DNA from: Styela clava
Taxonomy: Eukaryota; Chordata; Ascidiacea; Stolidobranchia; Styelidae
Direction: 5' to 3'
Assembly: GCF_964204865.1 (NCBI RefSeq)
Contig: NC_135256.1
Location: forward strand, 18,753,703-18,817,702
Length of the DNA stretch: 64,000 nt
Under the pieces are notes generated by a model. It was not told where the DNA came from, ran no database searches, and saw only the letters and a program-made list of their open reading frames with translations. Every line of letters begins with the position of its first letter. Within the stretch, counting starts at the first letter, position 1. The position numbers and the translations under genes were made by a program. Below, piece after piece: positions 36,030 to 49,100 of this stretch.

Positions 36030-37892
36030 TTCTCACAAAATGGCTTTTATTTTTATGTATTTATTTGGCTATATTTGTCGAGTGAAATTTCATACTCCAT
36101 TCCAATGTTCCTCAATTTACTCTTATGTTTTCAAGTGCATGTTTATACTTGATACATCATCTAAAACTCCTGAACTAAATTCTGTAAAATTTTTGAAATA
36201 GCTTACGACAAGAATAAAAAGGCAACTTGCGTACAGACTCATGCTCCTACACGAGTTTTACAAATATTCTTATAAACAATTGCGGCCCTGTCCAATTTAG
36301 CGAAAAATTACAGACCATATTCCACACCCATTCCTCAACAGCAAGATATCACTAGTTCATTGCAGATTATCATTATTGATTCTAAACGCTTGAAAATATA
36401 CAAAACTATTAGTGCACCAGGGAGCGTGGAGATTCTTCAGAAAATGTTTTTTTGATGTCTATTCAGTCTCTAACTGCTGAAAAGTTGAAATCGATTTGTA
36501 TCATATATTGTTAAAGAAAGGGCTATTTTTTCGCTATGCCCAAATTTGGTATAGATTGTTTGGGTATTTCCTCAAAGCACTGACACCAAGTTTCAAGTGA
36601 GTAAAGCGTTGGTGCAGCGTTTAATCCTCCGTTTGTTAAAGCAAACTGCCAGATCAGTGAATTTTTTCAATAGATCCTTTGGCTCACTTAACACTGTGTC
36701 ACAATCAGGAAACGTCATGGAGCAACATGCAAAAGAATCTCTCTCAGCGAATGATCAAGCACAAATTCTTCCTGGCCGTAATAAAAAGATAGAACAGTGG
36801 TTCTTTGTGGCTAAGCGTAATGTATCAGTTGCATACAAAATCTTGGAAATTTTACTTCAATAGAATAGAAAGCAATCAGGAAATATATGCGAACACTGAA
36901 ATCAAGGGATTAACCGCAGTGGAGTGGAAGCCTAGGCAACCCATGTATGAAACCGATCATTCAATCCTTTGAATCAAATATGCATGACCGTAGAAACCTA
37001 AACCACTACTGCTCCTTAGCTGAGCACCGGATTTGGCGGAAAATGCGAATTAGCATGACGCGATTCCACGTGGTGGCGCAATATACGCAAAATATGGGTG
37101 AACTATCGATTTAGTATCTTTCATAAGATTCAGATAAAATTCGGAAAATAAATAAAATAAAAGTATTAGCTTTCTAGCGCTCTCTCCCATCTTTTCGTAC
37201 TAAAATTTAAAGTCGATTGGTTCATAAGTTATGGAGAAAAGTCATTCCTTGACTACAACAACAGCATGGACAACCACAGCAGTTTTATAATTAATCCATA
37301 GGTGCAATGTTTCAAAAAATTTGAGTTAGTGGCGCCTTTGTCTTTTTTCGACAACCCTACACAAGATTCAAACTTGCGATCTAATATTTACAGTCTTCCA
37401 TACATCTACATTCTTTATTGCTTATATCAAAATAAAATAATACGAGGTCCTTTTGTCTCTTAAATAAATAAAAATATATGAATTGAAAAATTATTCAACT
37501 GCGAGTACTTATATAACAATGTCAGTAATGAGCGTGGCTCAGCCCAGAGTTAAATGTACGCTTCGACTCCGAATACAGACATCCGTTTTTTTGCTTCAAG
37601 CAGGTGCTCGACCGCGCTAACACACTTGAGGTTTATGAAAACAGGGGGCATCAAATGTGACATAACAATAGAAAACTTCATAAGCGACGTTATTAAAATA
37701 TGGGATCACGATGGTAATTTAAATTGCGAGTGCTTTTAAGTACGACAGTGCTGGACGTCTCATTATTAAAGAAAGATTCTCAATTTTGATTTCACGCTAA
37801 AAAATTGGAAAGCTAAAATACAAATTTGACATTGCAACAGCATTTAAAGTTCGTTTAAGTTAGTGTTTGTTCATAGTGACTCACAGTATTAT

Positions 37893-40800
37893 TTACAATC
37901 CCTCAAGTAATGAAGAAAATTGATATTCACGAACAGGTTTAAACTTTTCAATTTTTTTCATTTTTGTTCTGTTCTTTGCTGATAAAAGTTCACTTCTCAT
38001 ATACACTAAATCTTGAAAACCAAACAACGCCAATCTGGCTCCTGCCCCGTATGTAGAATCAAACGTTCTTAACTCCTCTTCACGATATTCTAATAAAACT
38101 TTCGGGTCTTTCAGTAAACTTTTCTGTGGGTGAATGTGAAGAGCATAATTCTCTGATATATCATATGAAGAGTGAGAAATGCAAATTCGTCCATCTATCC
38201 AAGGGTTGGGCCGTTGCAGAGAAGTTTCTTCTACGTGTGACATAAGGTCTGGTCTCATTGAGTGTAAGCGAAACGGTAATTTGATGGAAAAATCAGCGTA
38301 GTGGATGCCGCGGATTTTATGCTAAAATAAAAAATGTAATATAGATGTATTGTAACACATGAAAAATATATGATTGTGAGGGTCAAATGGCTATCGCAAT
38401 ATGAAGTCACAAGAATTCATGTCATATGGATGTGTGTACTAATACGTCATAGAACTGTGTTCCAATGATTTATGAAAAATAAGATTTCTGGTAAATTTTG
38501 ACTCCATGTCAAAATTAAAACTAATAGCCATCTTGTGACTTCTTCCATTTATTTCTACTAAAAAAGTGCATTACTTGCGAAGAAAAGCGATTTTTTGCAA
38601 CAACAACAATTTTGTAAAAATGATCCATAGGTCTACATTAGTGAGCGGCAAACTGTGGGCCGTCTAGCATTTTCTAGTGCTCCAAAGAAGTTATGGCAGT
38701 GATACACAAAAATTCTATAAACCCAACATTACATATAAATTTTAACCATATCGAAGTTCATACATCAAACGATCATGGATTACGTTCATTTCGACGAAAG
38801 GAATTAAATGTCCTTTTATTACGTGGTTAAGTTTAAAGAAAATTTCAGGAAAATCGTTGGACCATGAAACCTTTTTATTTCACTATTTGTGCCTAACTTA
38901 AAAAACTTACCCGACCACTGGTCTAGTTCGAGTCCAATGAAATATCAATTAGCCACTTAAAGTTATTCCAGTATACTCGCTATTTTTTGTGGCGCTCCAG
39001 AAGTGTGTGTACCAATATGGAGCCAATGGTGGTAACTAATTTTGTTCGTCTACTTTACATCAAGTTGTGTGAAGGGACTGAAGCCTATGGGCAAGGGGTA
39101 TATTCAGTTGACTAACACAAACATTTCCCGAACTCGTAATAGAACTAAAATAAGGGAAATCGGAATAAAATTATAGCCCAACCTTAACCTGGTACACACA
39201 CTACGGGAGTACGATTTTGGTTATACATATGTATTTATATCGGAAACCATAGGCTCTGATTCTAATGCCAGCTTCAACTCTCTTCATTAATTAACAGGTA
39301 TATATATCAATAATCAGTATTGATGAAGCACGCAAAGCAATTCGATAAAGTTACAGTACTCACTTGGTCATATTTATTGAAATAACTCATCCATTCTTTA
39401 ATAAATGATGAATCAGGTTCCGATAACATGACTCCGTTACCTGAAAGTATGAGAATTAAGTTGACTCAAAGATTGAAATCAGCCACAAAAGCTCACGTCG
39501 CATATATGGATTCAAGAATAAACATGCATACATATTGTACCAGAAATGTTAAATCTATTTCAGAAGATTATATAATATATCATAGAACTATTTGATTGTG
39601 TTTTTATACATACAGGAGCTTGTAAAGTTATTAGTGGACACGAAATGGACCTATGTATCAATTTATTATTATTGTTCTTGTTGGTATTTTTCCTTTTTGT
39701 TGTTATGAGAAAAATCATTTCTCTCATTAATTAATAACGGGTCAATTGCTTTGCAATTTCCAGTGATTGAAGATTGTATTTTTCGCTAGATGGGTATTAC
39801 TGTACTTTTACTTATTTCAAAGCTTCCCGTGGGCTGCATGTGATTCATTTTTTACTTCGAATAGATGACCCCTTGAACAATAATACAAATTATTTGTAGC
39901 TGTTCGTCAACCTTGGTTGGTCTTCGTGTCCATGTATTCAAGCAACACTCTCTTTTAGACATTTAGCGATGCAAAGCGGTAAATTATTGTCGATGAAACA
40001 CTCTTATATTATCATGTAACATCCTATACCCGACAAAAGTTACTTACTGAGAGAATACTCTGTTGATCGCCCGATAGTGAAAGGATATTTCCTCAACGGG
40101 TTAAACGACTTTAGTATTATGACGTCAGAGTCTAGGTAAATTCCTCCGTATTTGAGCAAAATCTGCATTCTGAAAATTAAATGGTCATTGTAGTAAGTAA
40201 TGGAAAAGTTTAATGTACGCAGCGTATAAATTTCCAAATTTAAGTGATAAACTTTTGTCGGTGCTCCCGAAGTATGCAAACCAAGATGGCGTACATCGGA
40301 ACGTAACATGGGTAACAGGTTAGGGTTAGGCTATAATTTTTTTCCAATTTTCCTTATTTTAGTCCCATTATCAGTTTGAAGACTAGCCAGGAGGCTCCCG
40401 TAGTATTTTTACCTAAAATTATGGCCTAACCCTAACCTAGTACACATATTACATTCCCATGTCCGCCATCTTGGTTCGCATAGTTCGGGAGCCCCCTTTT
40501 GTCTTCATTTTTTTGCTGTGGTTATGCTGTGGCAAACCAGGTTTCCTGAGTTCAATCTCACTCAATCAAAAACTACATGGCAAAACTTGCTCTTACATAT
40601 TTGATTCTGATCTACTTTGCGCGAATCAAAATATTCACAAATAGGTAAACGAGAATATCGGTCGAAGACCGAAGACTTATCGATCGAAACTGCGGTTTCG
40701 ATTCATGACTCTATACCAGTGACAACGCGTTTCCCATCACTAATTAATTAATACCTCGCTAATTATACGACATCCAAAATCAATAGGCTTCTGGTCCGAG

Positions 40801-43800
40801 ATATGATGAATGCACATGCAAAATTTGGAGCAGATTCAACCTCGCTTTCGTGAGATATCGCGTCCATCTAACAGACAAACAAATACCTATCAACATACTT
40901 ACCGATCAAGATCGATAAGTAATCAAGATCGATAAGTGATAAGGGCTTGTTTACGGGGCAGAAACCTTGAATGTTTAAGGAAGTTATACGGAATGTAATT
41001 GTATTAGATAGAGTAATTTGTAGCAAATTCAATTTCACAGATGATGGTTCTACCTGGCAACATCGGTTTGGTGCAATACGTCTGATATTTCTTTGTTATG
41101 AATCGACGTGGGTGCTTCCATTTTGACCAAAGTAATGCAAGGAATTTCTTTTTCGACTCTTTTCCAGTATTCTCCTCCTGGCTTGGAACCGTTGATATGA
41201 AACATAATAGCATCTGGATGCTAAATATTAATTTGCAAAGGTCATGTTGGTTATTACATTAAATAAAAACATGAATACTATTTTCCATATTCTAAGTTAG
41301 GGGTGTGCAACCTTTAATACAAGCAACTGGGCAACTACGAATGACTGGGTGAAACCGCGGGCAGCACCTTGATTTAATTAACATAGGGTTTCTGGTGGTC
41401 AGTGGTTGCAAGTAAAAAAATTTGGTTATTGATCTTTTGACATGCGTTGTTCACTTCGCATAAGCGTGCTTTTGGGGCACTGTGACGTTATAGACATAGC
41501 TAATTATTTGACTAGGCCTTGCAATGCATAGGGATTCGATTTACTCGTACGTACCAGATTAAACTAAATAAAAAACTCGTTTTGCGGCCAGCCCACCATT
41601 CAAAATTGGCACTTATCCGCGAGACGCACAATATTTCTTCGTGGGCCGCATTTGGCCCGCAGGTCGCAGTTTTCACACCCCTATTCTAAGTTATTAAGGT
41701 TATATATGAAGCCAAATTTAAAAATCTCCAACATCTATGCGATCTTGCATTCGAAAATAATTGTAATTGAAAAAACATACATTAAAATGCATACTTTTAA
41801 ATAAATTACTGCTTCTAATCTTAAAAATACTTCGATCGCAAATTCACCGATATTGTATTTTGCCCCTATTGATATCCATAAATTAATATTTCCATGTTCA
41901 AGGAATAGTTGGAATTGGAATTACCGTTCCGAGAAATTGAGATATTTCCTAGGGTGACCAAACGTCCTCCTTTTGGAGGATTTCTCCTCCCTTTTCGTTA
42001 AAAAAATTGCGTCCTCCGAGGACGCTCTAAAATGTCAACATCCTCCTTTTTTCACGGGATTAAATATTTAAAATTCTCTTACATTATCAAAAGCTTTGGA
42101 TATGTCAAGAAATATCCAAAGTCAGTAGAGACTTGTAGTTATCATTATACACATGACAAGCGATGTGATAGCATGTAGACGGGTTTACTCTAATTAAATG
42201 CACACTTGTTATGCTTACTCGTTTACTACGTAAAATCGTTTTGTTTCGCAATTAGGTTTTACGCCATTTCACCTCGTATTTCGCAATTTATGAAAATTTG
42301 GATTTGGAAAGAAAATGACGCCAATATGCCCAGTTTTACGATTTTGAAAAAAATAACCCAGCAATGTTGACAACGATTAAAGGAACTGCCAAATACTCAT
42401 GGTCTAAGAACAAATCAATCGATTGTCCTGCATATTTTTTGGTACAACAAAAATGCGTTATTTCATTGTCGTTACTTCGTTTATTGTCACTTCTATATTT
42501 AATTCTAGGGAATTTAGTAGATATATTATAATGTAATCTCATGCACAGATGAAATGTGGTTCTACCAAACAATGTGTCCTCCTTTTAGGGTTTGGAAATA
42601 GGGTCACCCTATATTTCCACCTTTAACACACTCAGACATTTTCCATTGCAAATTCGAATACGTTTTGAAATCCCTCTCTGTGCTGGCAATGGTAATATAA
42701 AAAAGCATAAAATACCAAAAAATATATATAACACACTTACTTGATTTGCTGCAGCAGATCGCACTGAGAGATAATGATAATACTTGAGATTCATTTCACC
42801 AAACCAAACGTAATGAACTATGTTTGGAACTTTATATTCGAGGGCATCTGAAGGTGAAATTTAAAAACGCTTAAAATCGAATTTGTCACTCTTCTCAAAT
42901 AGTCAAATTCTAAAATCATGAAAAATGATGATGAGGCAAATATAATTTTATTATAGGACACAATGTTGACCTATGGATCGTTTTGTTATTATGTTGTTTT
43001 GGGTAGGGAGTCAACCTACGAAACTTTTTGCTATTATGTTGTAGTTGTAATTTTCGCAAGCATTTCTTTTTTCTTCTTTTCACTTTGCTTACTGGACTTG
43101 TATTTGTTGCTCAAAGGTGACATCATGACATCATCAAAATGACATCATCAAAATTCACGATTGCCCACCTTGTGGCGTTTGCTGCTATCTGATGGCCAGG
43201 AGAAGAATGCGGTCGGTACTGGTAGTCTGCTGTGAAAGATTACCTGTACTACTTCGTTTTGGTCTTCATGTCTATTAAGCACTGTTCTTTTTTTGTGTTG
43301 TAAAAAACGTTTAAAATATATATACCTTGTTCTGATTTTCCGCAAGCTGTACTGCTGAAAGGTAGAGAATCGTTGCAAATATAGAAGGTATTGAATTCAC
43401 CAGTCTTGTAGCACGAAGCTTTTGTCGCAATATTTTCTTTGGAGGAATTTTCATTTTCAAATATTATTCTTGTTTTCTGTTGGTAAAACAATTTTGAATG
43501 TAGGGATTAAAAGTAATACAATCTCTCTGTTTTCAGTTTTTTTTTTTAATTTACTGCAAACTTCGAGGATACTTATGGAATAAATAATTGAATGAGGATT
43601 ATAATTAATATCTCAAACTAGTTTCGCTGCAATGCAGAATTAACGAGTTATAAATACCCGGTATGTAACCAGGCATACGACACGCGACTCAGATTAGTGA
43701 TTTAAAAATTTTAAATCATTGGCGTTTAAATCGAACAGCATAGAATGTAACGTTATAATTTGCTGAAAGTAAACAAACATAGAAAAACGTGTTGTTTTGT

Positions 43801-44234
43801 TTTTATACCAGAGCGACCAAAATAAAATTGATTGATTGATATGCCCAAAATATTTTCAACAATACAAGTTTGAAAAACGAATCCAAATTCAGTTTCTGTA
43901 CTATCAAAATGCTACAAGAAGAGAACTTAGGACGCGGTCGTTATCAATAGCAAAGGTTTTTAGAATTTAACCTATTATAATCTAGCGCTATTCTTCGTCA
44001 TATCCGATTATTATGATGCATAGAAGGAATGATTTCAGGCGTTAAATAATCTACCAAATACATATAGAACTTGATATTTGCTTAGTAAACTGCCTTTAAA
44101 AATAAATCACTTACCAGACCAACAACCTGATTAAACACCGAAGATCCCGTTTGTATGCATGCTCTTAGGTCATATAGTGAGATGAAAATCAGTCCAACAG
44201 GTAAAACAATAAGAATTCTGTGTTTCCGTAACAT
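37893..44234 (-). CDS. Glycosyltransferase family 32 protein, 390 aa, 7 exons
   Basis: Exons on the minus strand: 44,115-44,234; 43,326-43,476; 42,741-42,847; 41,054-41,220; 40,048-40,169; 39,364-39,440; 37,893-38,321. All junctions are GT-AG with agreeing phases (0,1,0,2,1,0), giving 1,173 nt. The start MLRKHRILIVLPVGLIFISL is a type II signal anchor, so a Golgi enzyme is likely. A stem with N-glycosylation sequons (NSS, NDS) follows. The catalytic region has NIVHYVWFG (about 99-107), the nucleotide-sugar and metal-binding DXD motif in KYGGIYLDSDVI (DSD at 195-197), an acceptor-side stretch EPDSSFIKEWMSYF, and NYALHIHP near 307-314. This order matches GT32 enzymes such as alpha-1,4-galactosyl- and GlcNAc-transferases. 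Donor and acceptor sugars are unknown. The last exon has a severed duplicate at 12,507-12,941. Confidence 0.88.
38992..39211. mobile_element. Complete MITE, gctccagaagtgtgtgtacc family, ~220 bp
   Basis: Ends ggcgctccagaagtgtgtg and the inverse acacactacgggagtac. It is internal to intron 6 of the GT32 gene. The copy A counterpart is cut off at 13,690. It can serve as the family reference because both ends are present. Confidence 0.75.
40260..40496. mobile_element. MITE, gtgctcccgaagtatg family, 237 bp
   Basis: The left end ggtgctcccgaagtatg, then ccaagatggcg, is mirrored on the right by cgccatcttggttcg..cgggagcccc. It lies in intron 4 of the GT32 gene, about 90 bp upstream of the DXD exon. 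Confidence 0.75.
41298..41683. mobile_element. hAT-like MITE, 386 bp, in GT32 intron 3
   Basis: Ends taggggtgtgcaacc and ttttcacacccctа-type inverse (right end cacacccct plus a). The 8-bp duplication ttctaagt is at 41,290-41,297 and 41,684-41,691. Sub-terminal gggccgc/ttggcccgc motifs are present. No coding capacity. Confidence 0.85.
41950..42610. mobile_element. hAT-like MITE, 661 bp, in GT32 intron 3
   Basis: Ends tagggtgaccaaacg and aatagggtcaccct. The 8-bp duplication atatttcc is at 41,942-41,949 and 42,611-42,618. Sub-terminal cctcctttt motifs occur at both ends. No transposase. Confidence 0.85.
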
Positions 44235-46066
44235 TTAAGTTGTCATTAAGACAAGCTCATGAACTAATACTGTCAGGATAAATATAAAAGATAATATAGT
44301 ACGTGAAAGCTGCGCTTGGGATCATTCTGAGCTTGGATGAAAACGTCCGCCAGTCCGTGTATCCACATAATTTCTAACAATCAAAAGACTTACCGGTACT
44401 TGCTATGTACAATTTGATGAAAATATAGGTATTAGTCAACGCACTTATTTTTCCACTAGCAGTTATAAACTACCAAAAAGTTACAGACATTGCAAGCAAA
44501 AGTGGATCAACCATTACCGATGTATAATAGCTGGTACTGCTACCGTTGCGTTGTAGATTGCCCCGGGGCACGGATTCTATAAATTCCAGCAAAGTACGTT
44601 ACGTCACGATTCAGCAAGCGCGGAGGAGCGTCGGAATATACTGCCTGGTTTAACGGCCACATATAATCACGCGAAACATATATGTATAGGAATTAAATCT
44701 GAATTATTTGCTTGCAAAATTACCTCCGAATCTTAAATAAAATACCCCCGTCTCAGAATCCAAGCTGCAAACGTTTGTCTAAAGTTTTATAGTCATAGTA
44801 ATATCACCAAATCCGCTTGATCGTCCATTATGCTCGACTAGAGATGCTTCCGCGAAAATTGACTACTGACGTATTTGATATAACTTTATTAGCTTTGGAT
44901 ATTCGGTGTCAAAACAAGCAGCAAAATATATATACTAACACATATGATTATGAGACAAAACAAAATTATAAAAAGAACATAACAAACATAAAATAGGGCA
45001 GTTAATGCAAATCACTGAAAAATAGGCACACTATCGATCGGTTGACAGCGGAATCAAATTTGTTACTTAAACAAAGGTAAACAAAACTAACTGAAATTTT
45101 CTTTGGTGTGTTATGTACAATACTAAAGGGCAACATTACACAATATAGCACAAACATTCGGCTTGCTTCAGAGATAATTTCTACTATTTATGCAAAATCA
45201 ATTTTCTACCAAAAATTAGTTACACCAAAAACATACATACTTCACATATAGAAAATTCCCAAAGCCTGATATGCATTGAGGCTGCGAATCAAACATGTGC
45301 AAAACACATGTCTGAAAAATGAAAATAAATTACTTGCTGATATACACATAAAATTATCCATAAAAAGCTAGCGACAATACCATTAAAATAAAAACACTTG
45401 ATAAGACCTGGCGGAATTCCAATACTAAACAAATATAATATCAATATTATAATACCACTTCTCGATTAAAACCATATGCATAAGAAGTAAGAAAACATGA
45501 AAAAGGCATGTCTATTTACAAACACTAAAAACTAGGGAAAAGCTACTCCAACAAATCTTTGCTAAAATTGGAAAAATATTTGAGTCTTAGAACAAATGAA
45601 TCAAATGACAAAATACTAACTTTTCAAACAGTAAAGCTTGCATTTTCCTAAAATTTTAGCATTTCAAATAATGGCTGCGAATGAAAATTTATAAAGACCA
45701 AAAAAAAGAAATGTCTAATTAAATTTCAACAGTAGCCTGTGATTCAGAAATTAGATTAAGAAGGAAAATGATAGTTGGGTTTGCATGGGGTGATAATGAT
45801 CAAGTAATACATTGTTACAGAGTTTATATGTGAAACTGGAGCAACTCGACATTTCAAATTTTGATTTCAATTTTTTCCGAAACATACGAATTTGATAAAT
45901 TAACGAAAATGCTAATTGACGACTGATAGGTAACTATGTTTAAATTATACATCTAGCACTAGGAAGTTTTCGAATATAAGGATCACTATACATTTAAGAA
46001 GTGTTTTATAAGTAAATAAAAAGAAGCATTGGTTGTATAAATCAACCTAAAAGTTTATCCCCTGCA
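44235..46066. other. Intergenic, no gene recognised
   Basis: Between the GT32 start and the EFHD 3' end. It should contain the GT32 promoter and 5' UTR. It is AT-rich, with a GC-richer patch at about 44,560-44,640. No exon is supported here. Confidence 0.5.
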
Positions 46067-46072
46067 TTTATT
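46067..46072 (-). terminator. Candidate polyadenylation signal of EFHD
   Basis: The minus strand reads AATAAA here, about 90 bp downstream of the EFHD stop codon, a sensible distance for 3'-end formation. Confidence 0.45.
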
Positions 46073-46162
46073 TCTGTTGAAGAGTTGATATATTTTGGAT
46101 CTCTCTATTTTTCTATTACATTTCAGTTAAGATACAAATTGCTGATTTTAGAAAGATAGAAA

Positions 46163-49100
46163 CTACTGGAAGACGCTAGCCTTTGCCTTGAACTCAGCCC
46201 TCCGTACTTTCTTCAGTTCTGCCTCCTGCCTCCTTTCCTCTTGCTCTTTCTTAATTTCTTCTTCAAATTTGTTTGATTGAGATAATTGCTGAACCTGGAG
46301 GATGAAAATGTTGACAAAATAATTTTTGATACAAGGGATACTGTAATATGTTGTATTGATTTGTACATTTTGTTTACTTGCCGCCTCAGACCCGCATGTA
46401 GCACAGTTGACACACGGATGCTTAACAAGATAGTATCAAAATGATAAATGAGAATAACATATTATCCTCTCAGAAAATATCAGATATATTCATATGCTTT
46501 CATTAGAGCTACTCATGCTTTCATTTTGCCCACCTAGACTGGCGGGCCTTGTAAGTGTGACATAAAAAAGTTTTATTTTACATTTCATGAACAATATTTT
46601 GCAGTGTCATAAAAGAAAAATTGGAAACGATAAGCCTCGTGCCAAAATAAAATTTAATCGCAATCTCAACAAATTCCTTGAGCTATTATTATTAGCGGTA
46701 ACATCAAAATTTGATTTTAGTTTGGTCGTGGCAGCATCAGGGGGCCAAGGTTGAATTGGCCCGCTGGCTGTAGTTTGCCCATGTCAGGCATAGAAATCTA
46801 ATATCTGATTATCCTGACAAGCCCTGAAAAGTGTATGGTGTGGTTAACCATATGATAGAGACATCTTATAATTATCCTCCGCCCCCGGAATATATATGAT
46901 AATCCTATCCTGTTTTATGATGTGTGGCACATTATGTTTGTGTAGAATTGACTGCATTGGGAATAACCAGAATTTGACATGGCACATTTGTTGCAGTCAA
47001 GATGGGGTGGTTGGATCAGATAGTACCGTACATAATAACCCACCTTTGCTTCAAAAAAATTCTTGGCACCTCCGACTCCTTCCTCTGACACGTTTATCTC
47101 ATCACAGTCAGCAATACTCTTCAGTCCATCAATTTGTAACTCATTGTTAGATGCTTTACGGAATATGAGAAGAAACTGAAAAAAATTGTATTTCTTAGGA
47201 AAGTCTTCTTTTATCGCACAATTACAGTGTGGTTTTTAATTTGAAATATAAACACAAAATGGACCAGATGATTAGTTCAAATCCGTTATTCAGATCAGAG
47301 CTAATTTATATATCTCATGAGCAATCTGTGGCCTTAGGTATGCAAATCACTAACATTTTCATTCCGATGATCCTCTCTACCTTCCTGGAATATTTTTACA
47401 TCAATATTCTTACAATTGAGCCATTATATAAGATCATCATAGTCTGACATATCTCACTCAACTTTGCGACAAACTGCAAAGCTTGACACTTGCTTTAACC
47501 CATTCCTGCATTTATTATTCATGTAACAAACATTAATATTCATAACGAATTTTTCACATAGCCTCCAGATTGCATGCATTTGTAAATAAGGCTTCATTTT
47601 TGAAAAGATCATTTAAATGAATTTCAGAGAATTGTTTTACATACTAATTGTACATAGAATTGTATTAAATACTAAATTCTCTCCTTATGTGTAGAATTTA
47701 ACAACGATGACTAATGTGAGGCTGTAATTTGCTATATGATTAAGCTTTCCCCATCCCTGAGACAGCTCAAGCTTTTAGAAAGAACAGGAAAAGGAAGGGT
47801 GGAGGTGTGAAACAATAAAAATCCAAATACCTGGATAGCTCAGTATTCCAGAATTATTTTAACTATGAATAATAGTCTTAGTGGAATTTTTTCACAGCAA
47901 AATCAAGATGAATAATAAATTTTATAGTAAAAAAGGTTTTCCTATGAACATAACAAACAAATTATTTTAAATAGCATTTTTGAATACCTTTATTTATTTC
48001 GAATATAAATCAAATTTGATTCTTACATGTTTAGACTAAATAATTGTTTTTTATTAAATTGTTGTACACAATCACAACAAATATGAAAAAACACAAAAAT
48101 TATTCTTTTTTCATCCCTCACCTCTCGAAAACTCATTTTACTGTCATAATCTTCATCAACTTCTTTTATCATTGCTTTTAATCCTAAATGAGTTTGGGGA
48201 GCATCGAGTTTTTCCATCATGTATTTTAATTCCATCAAATCAATAAAACCATCTCTGCCAGTGTCATACCTATTGGAAAATATTGAAATTCATTCAAATT
48301 ATAAATTGCAAGTCATTTTACAGTAATAATTTTTTTCAATCGTTTTACAGTAATTGAGATTAAATAACTAATCTCCACGGAATTCAAAATATCTTCTTGC
48401 AAAAAATGAATAGCTACAAAATTTACCTAGGTAAAAATTATGAATAATTTTGCTATTCAATTCGTAAAACCCCATCAACCAAAATTGCCTTTACATTTGA
48501 ATTCTGGTTAGGGATCTCCAAATCAATATCAAAATTTGGATAATAGCCTACTTTACAAAATATAATTTAAAAATATGGAATTTCAAATATATCTTAACTT
48601 GCAGATTTTTAAGAGAGAATTGATGTAACAAATCAATGTTTATTTAAAATGACTTGATTGAAACTACCGGTATGTGAAAATTAAGCACAATTTGGCTCGG
48701 TTATCAAAGTTCAACAGTGATCAAGAAGTCTTTTTCAAGAATATATCACATGTTATTCTCTAAAACGAGTTTTCTATGATTGTCATAATTTAGCAATTAA
48801 TAAAATCTAAACACTAAACTTATATGACCAATCTATAAAATTTTTTACTTTTTGAACATTTTTTCGTATTCTTTGATTTGTTTTCTTGTGAATTCCTTGA
48901 ATTCAGTATATACATTACAGACTTTCATAGAAGGCACCTCTCCTGATTCGATTCCATCGTTAATATTTGCTTGTCTAAAAAAAAATTTCACTCTGAGGAT
49001 GTAATAATTTGAAATATACTACCGGTACCTAATTTTCTATTCCAATGAACATCATATCTTAGATTACTTCAATAATATAACCACAATATTTAAAATAGAG

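Larger units (their letters stand above)
23180..39275. repeat. Segmental duplication, copy B (parental location)
   Basis: Collinear with copy A (4,895-13,735) but about 16 kb long. The extra length is the hAT pair at 23,219-27,859 and a ~4.7-kb stretch at 29,615-34,350 with repeats and a third partial copy. Its left edge lies in intron 1 of the unrecognised gene and its right edge in intron 6 of the GT32 gene, both of which continue beyond the edges. This is the reason to call it the parental copy. Confidence 0.8.

Noticed and set aside
46530-46800. Possible hAT remnant in EFHD intron 4 (ggcgggcc ... ggcccgctggctgtagtttg)
   Set aside because: Sub-terminal style motifs only; I could not define ends or a target duplication.
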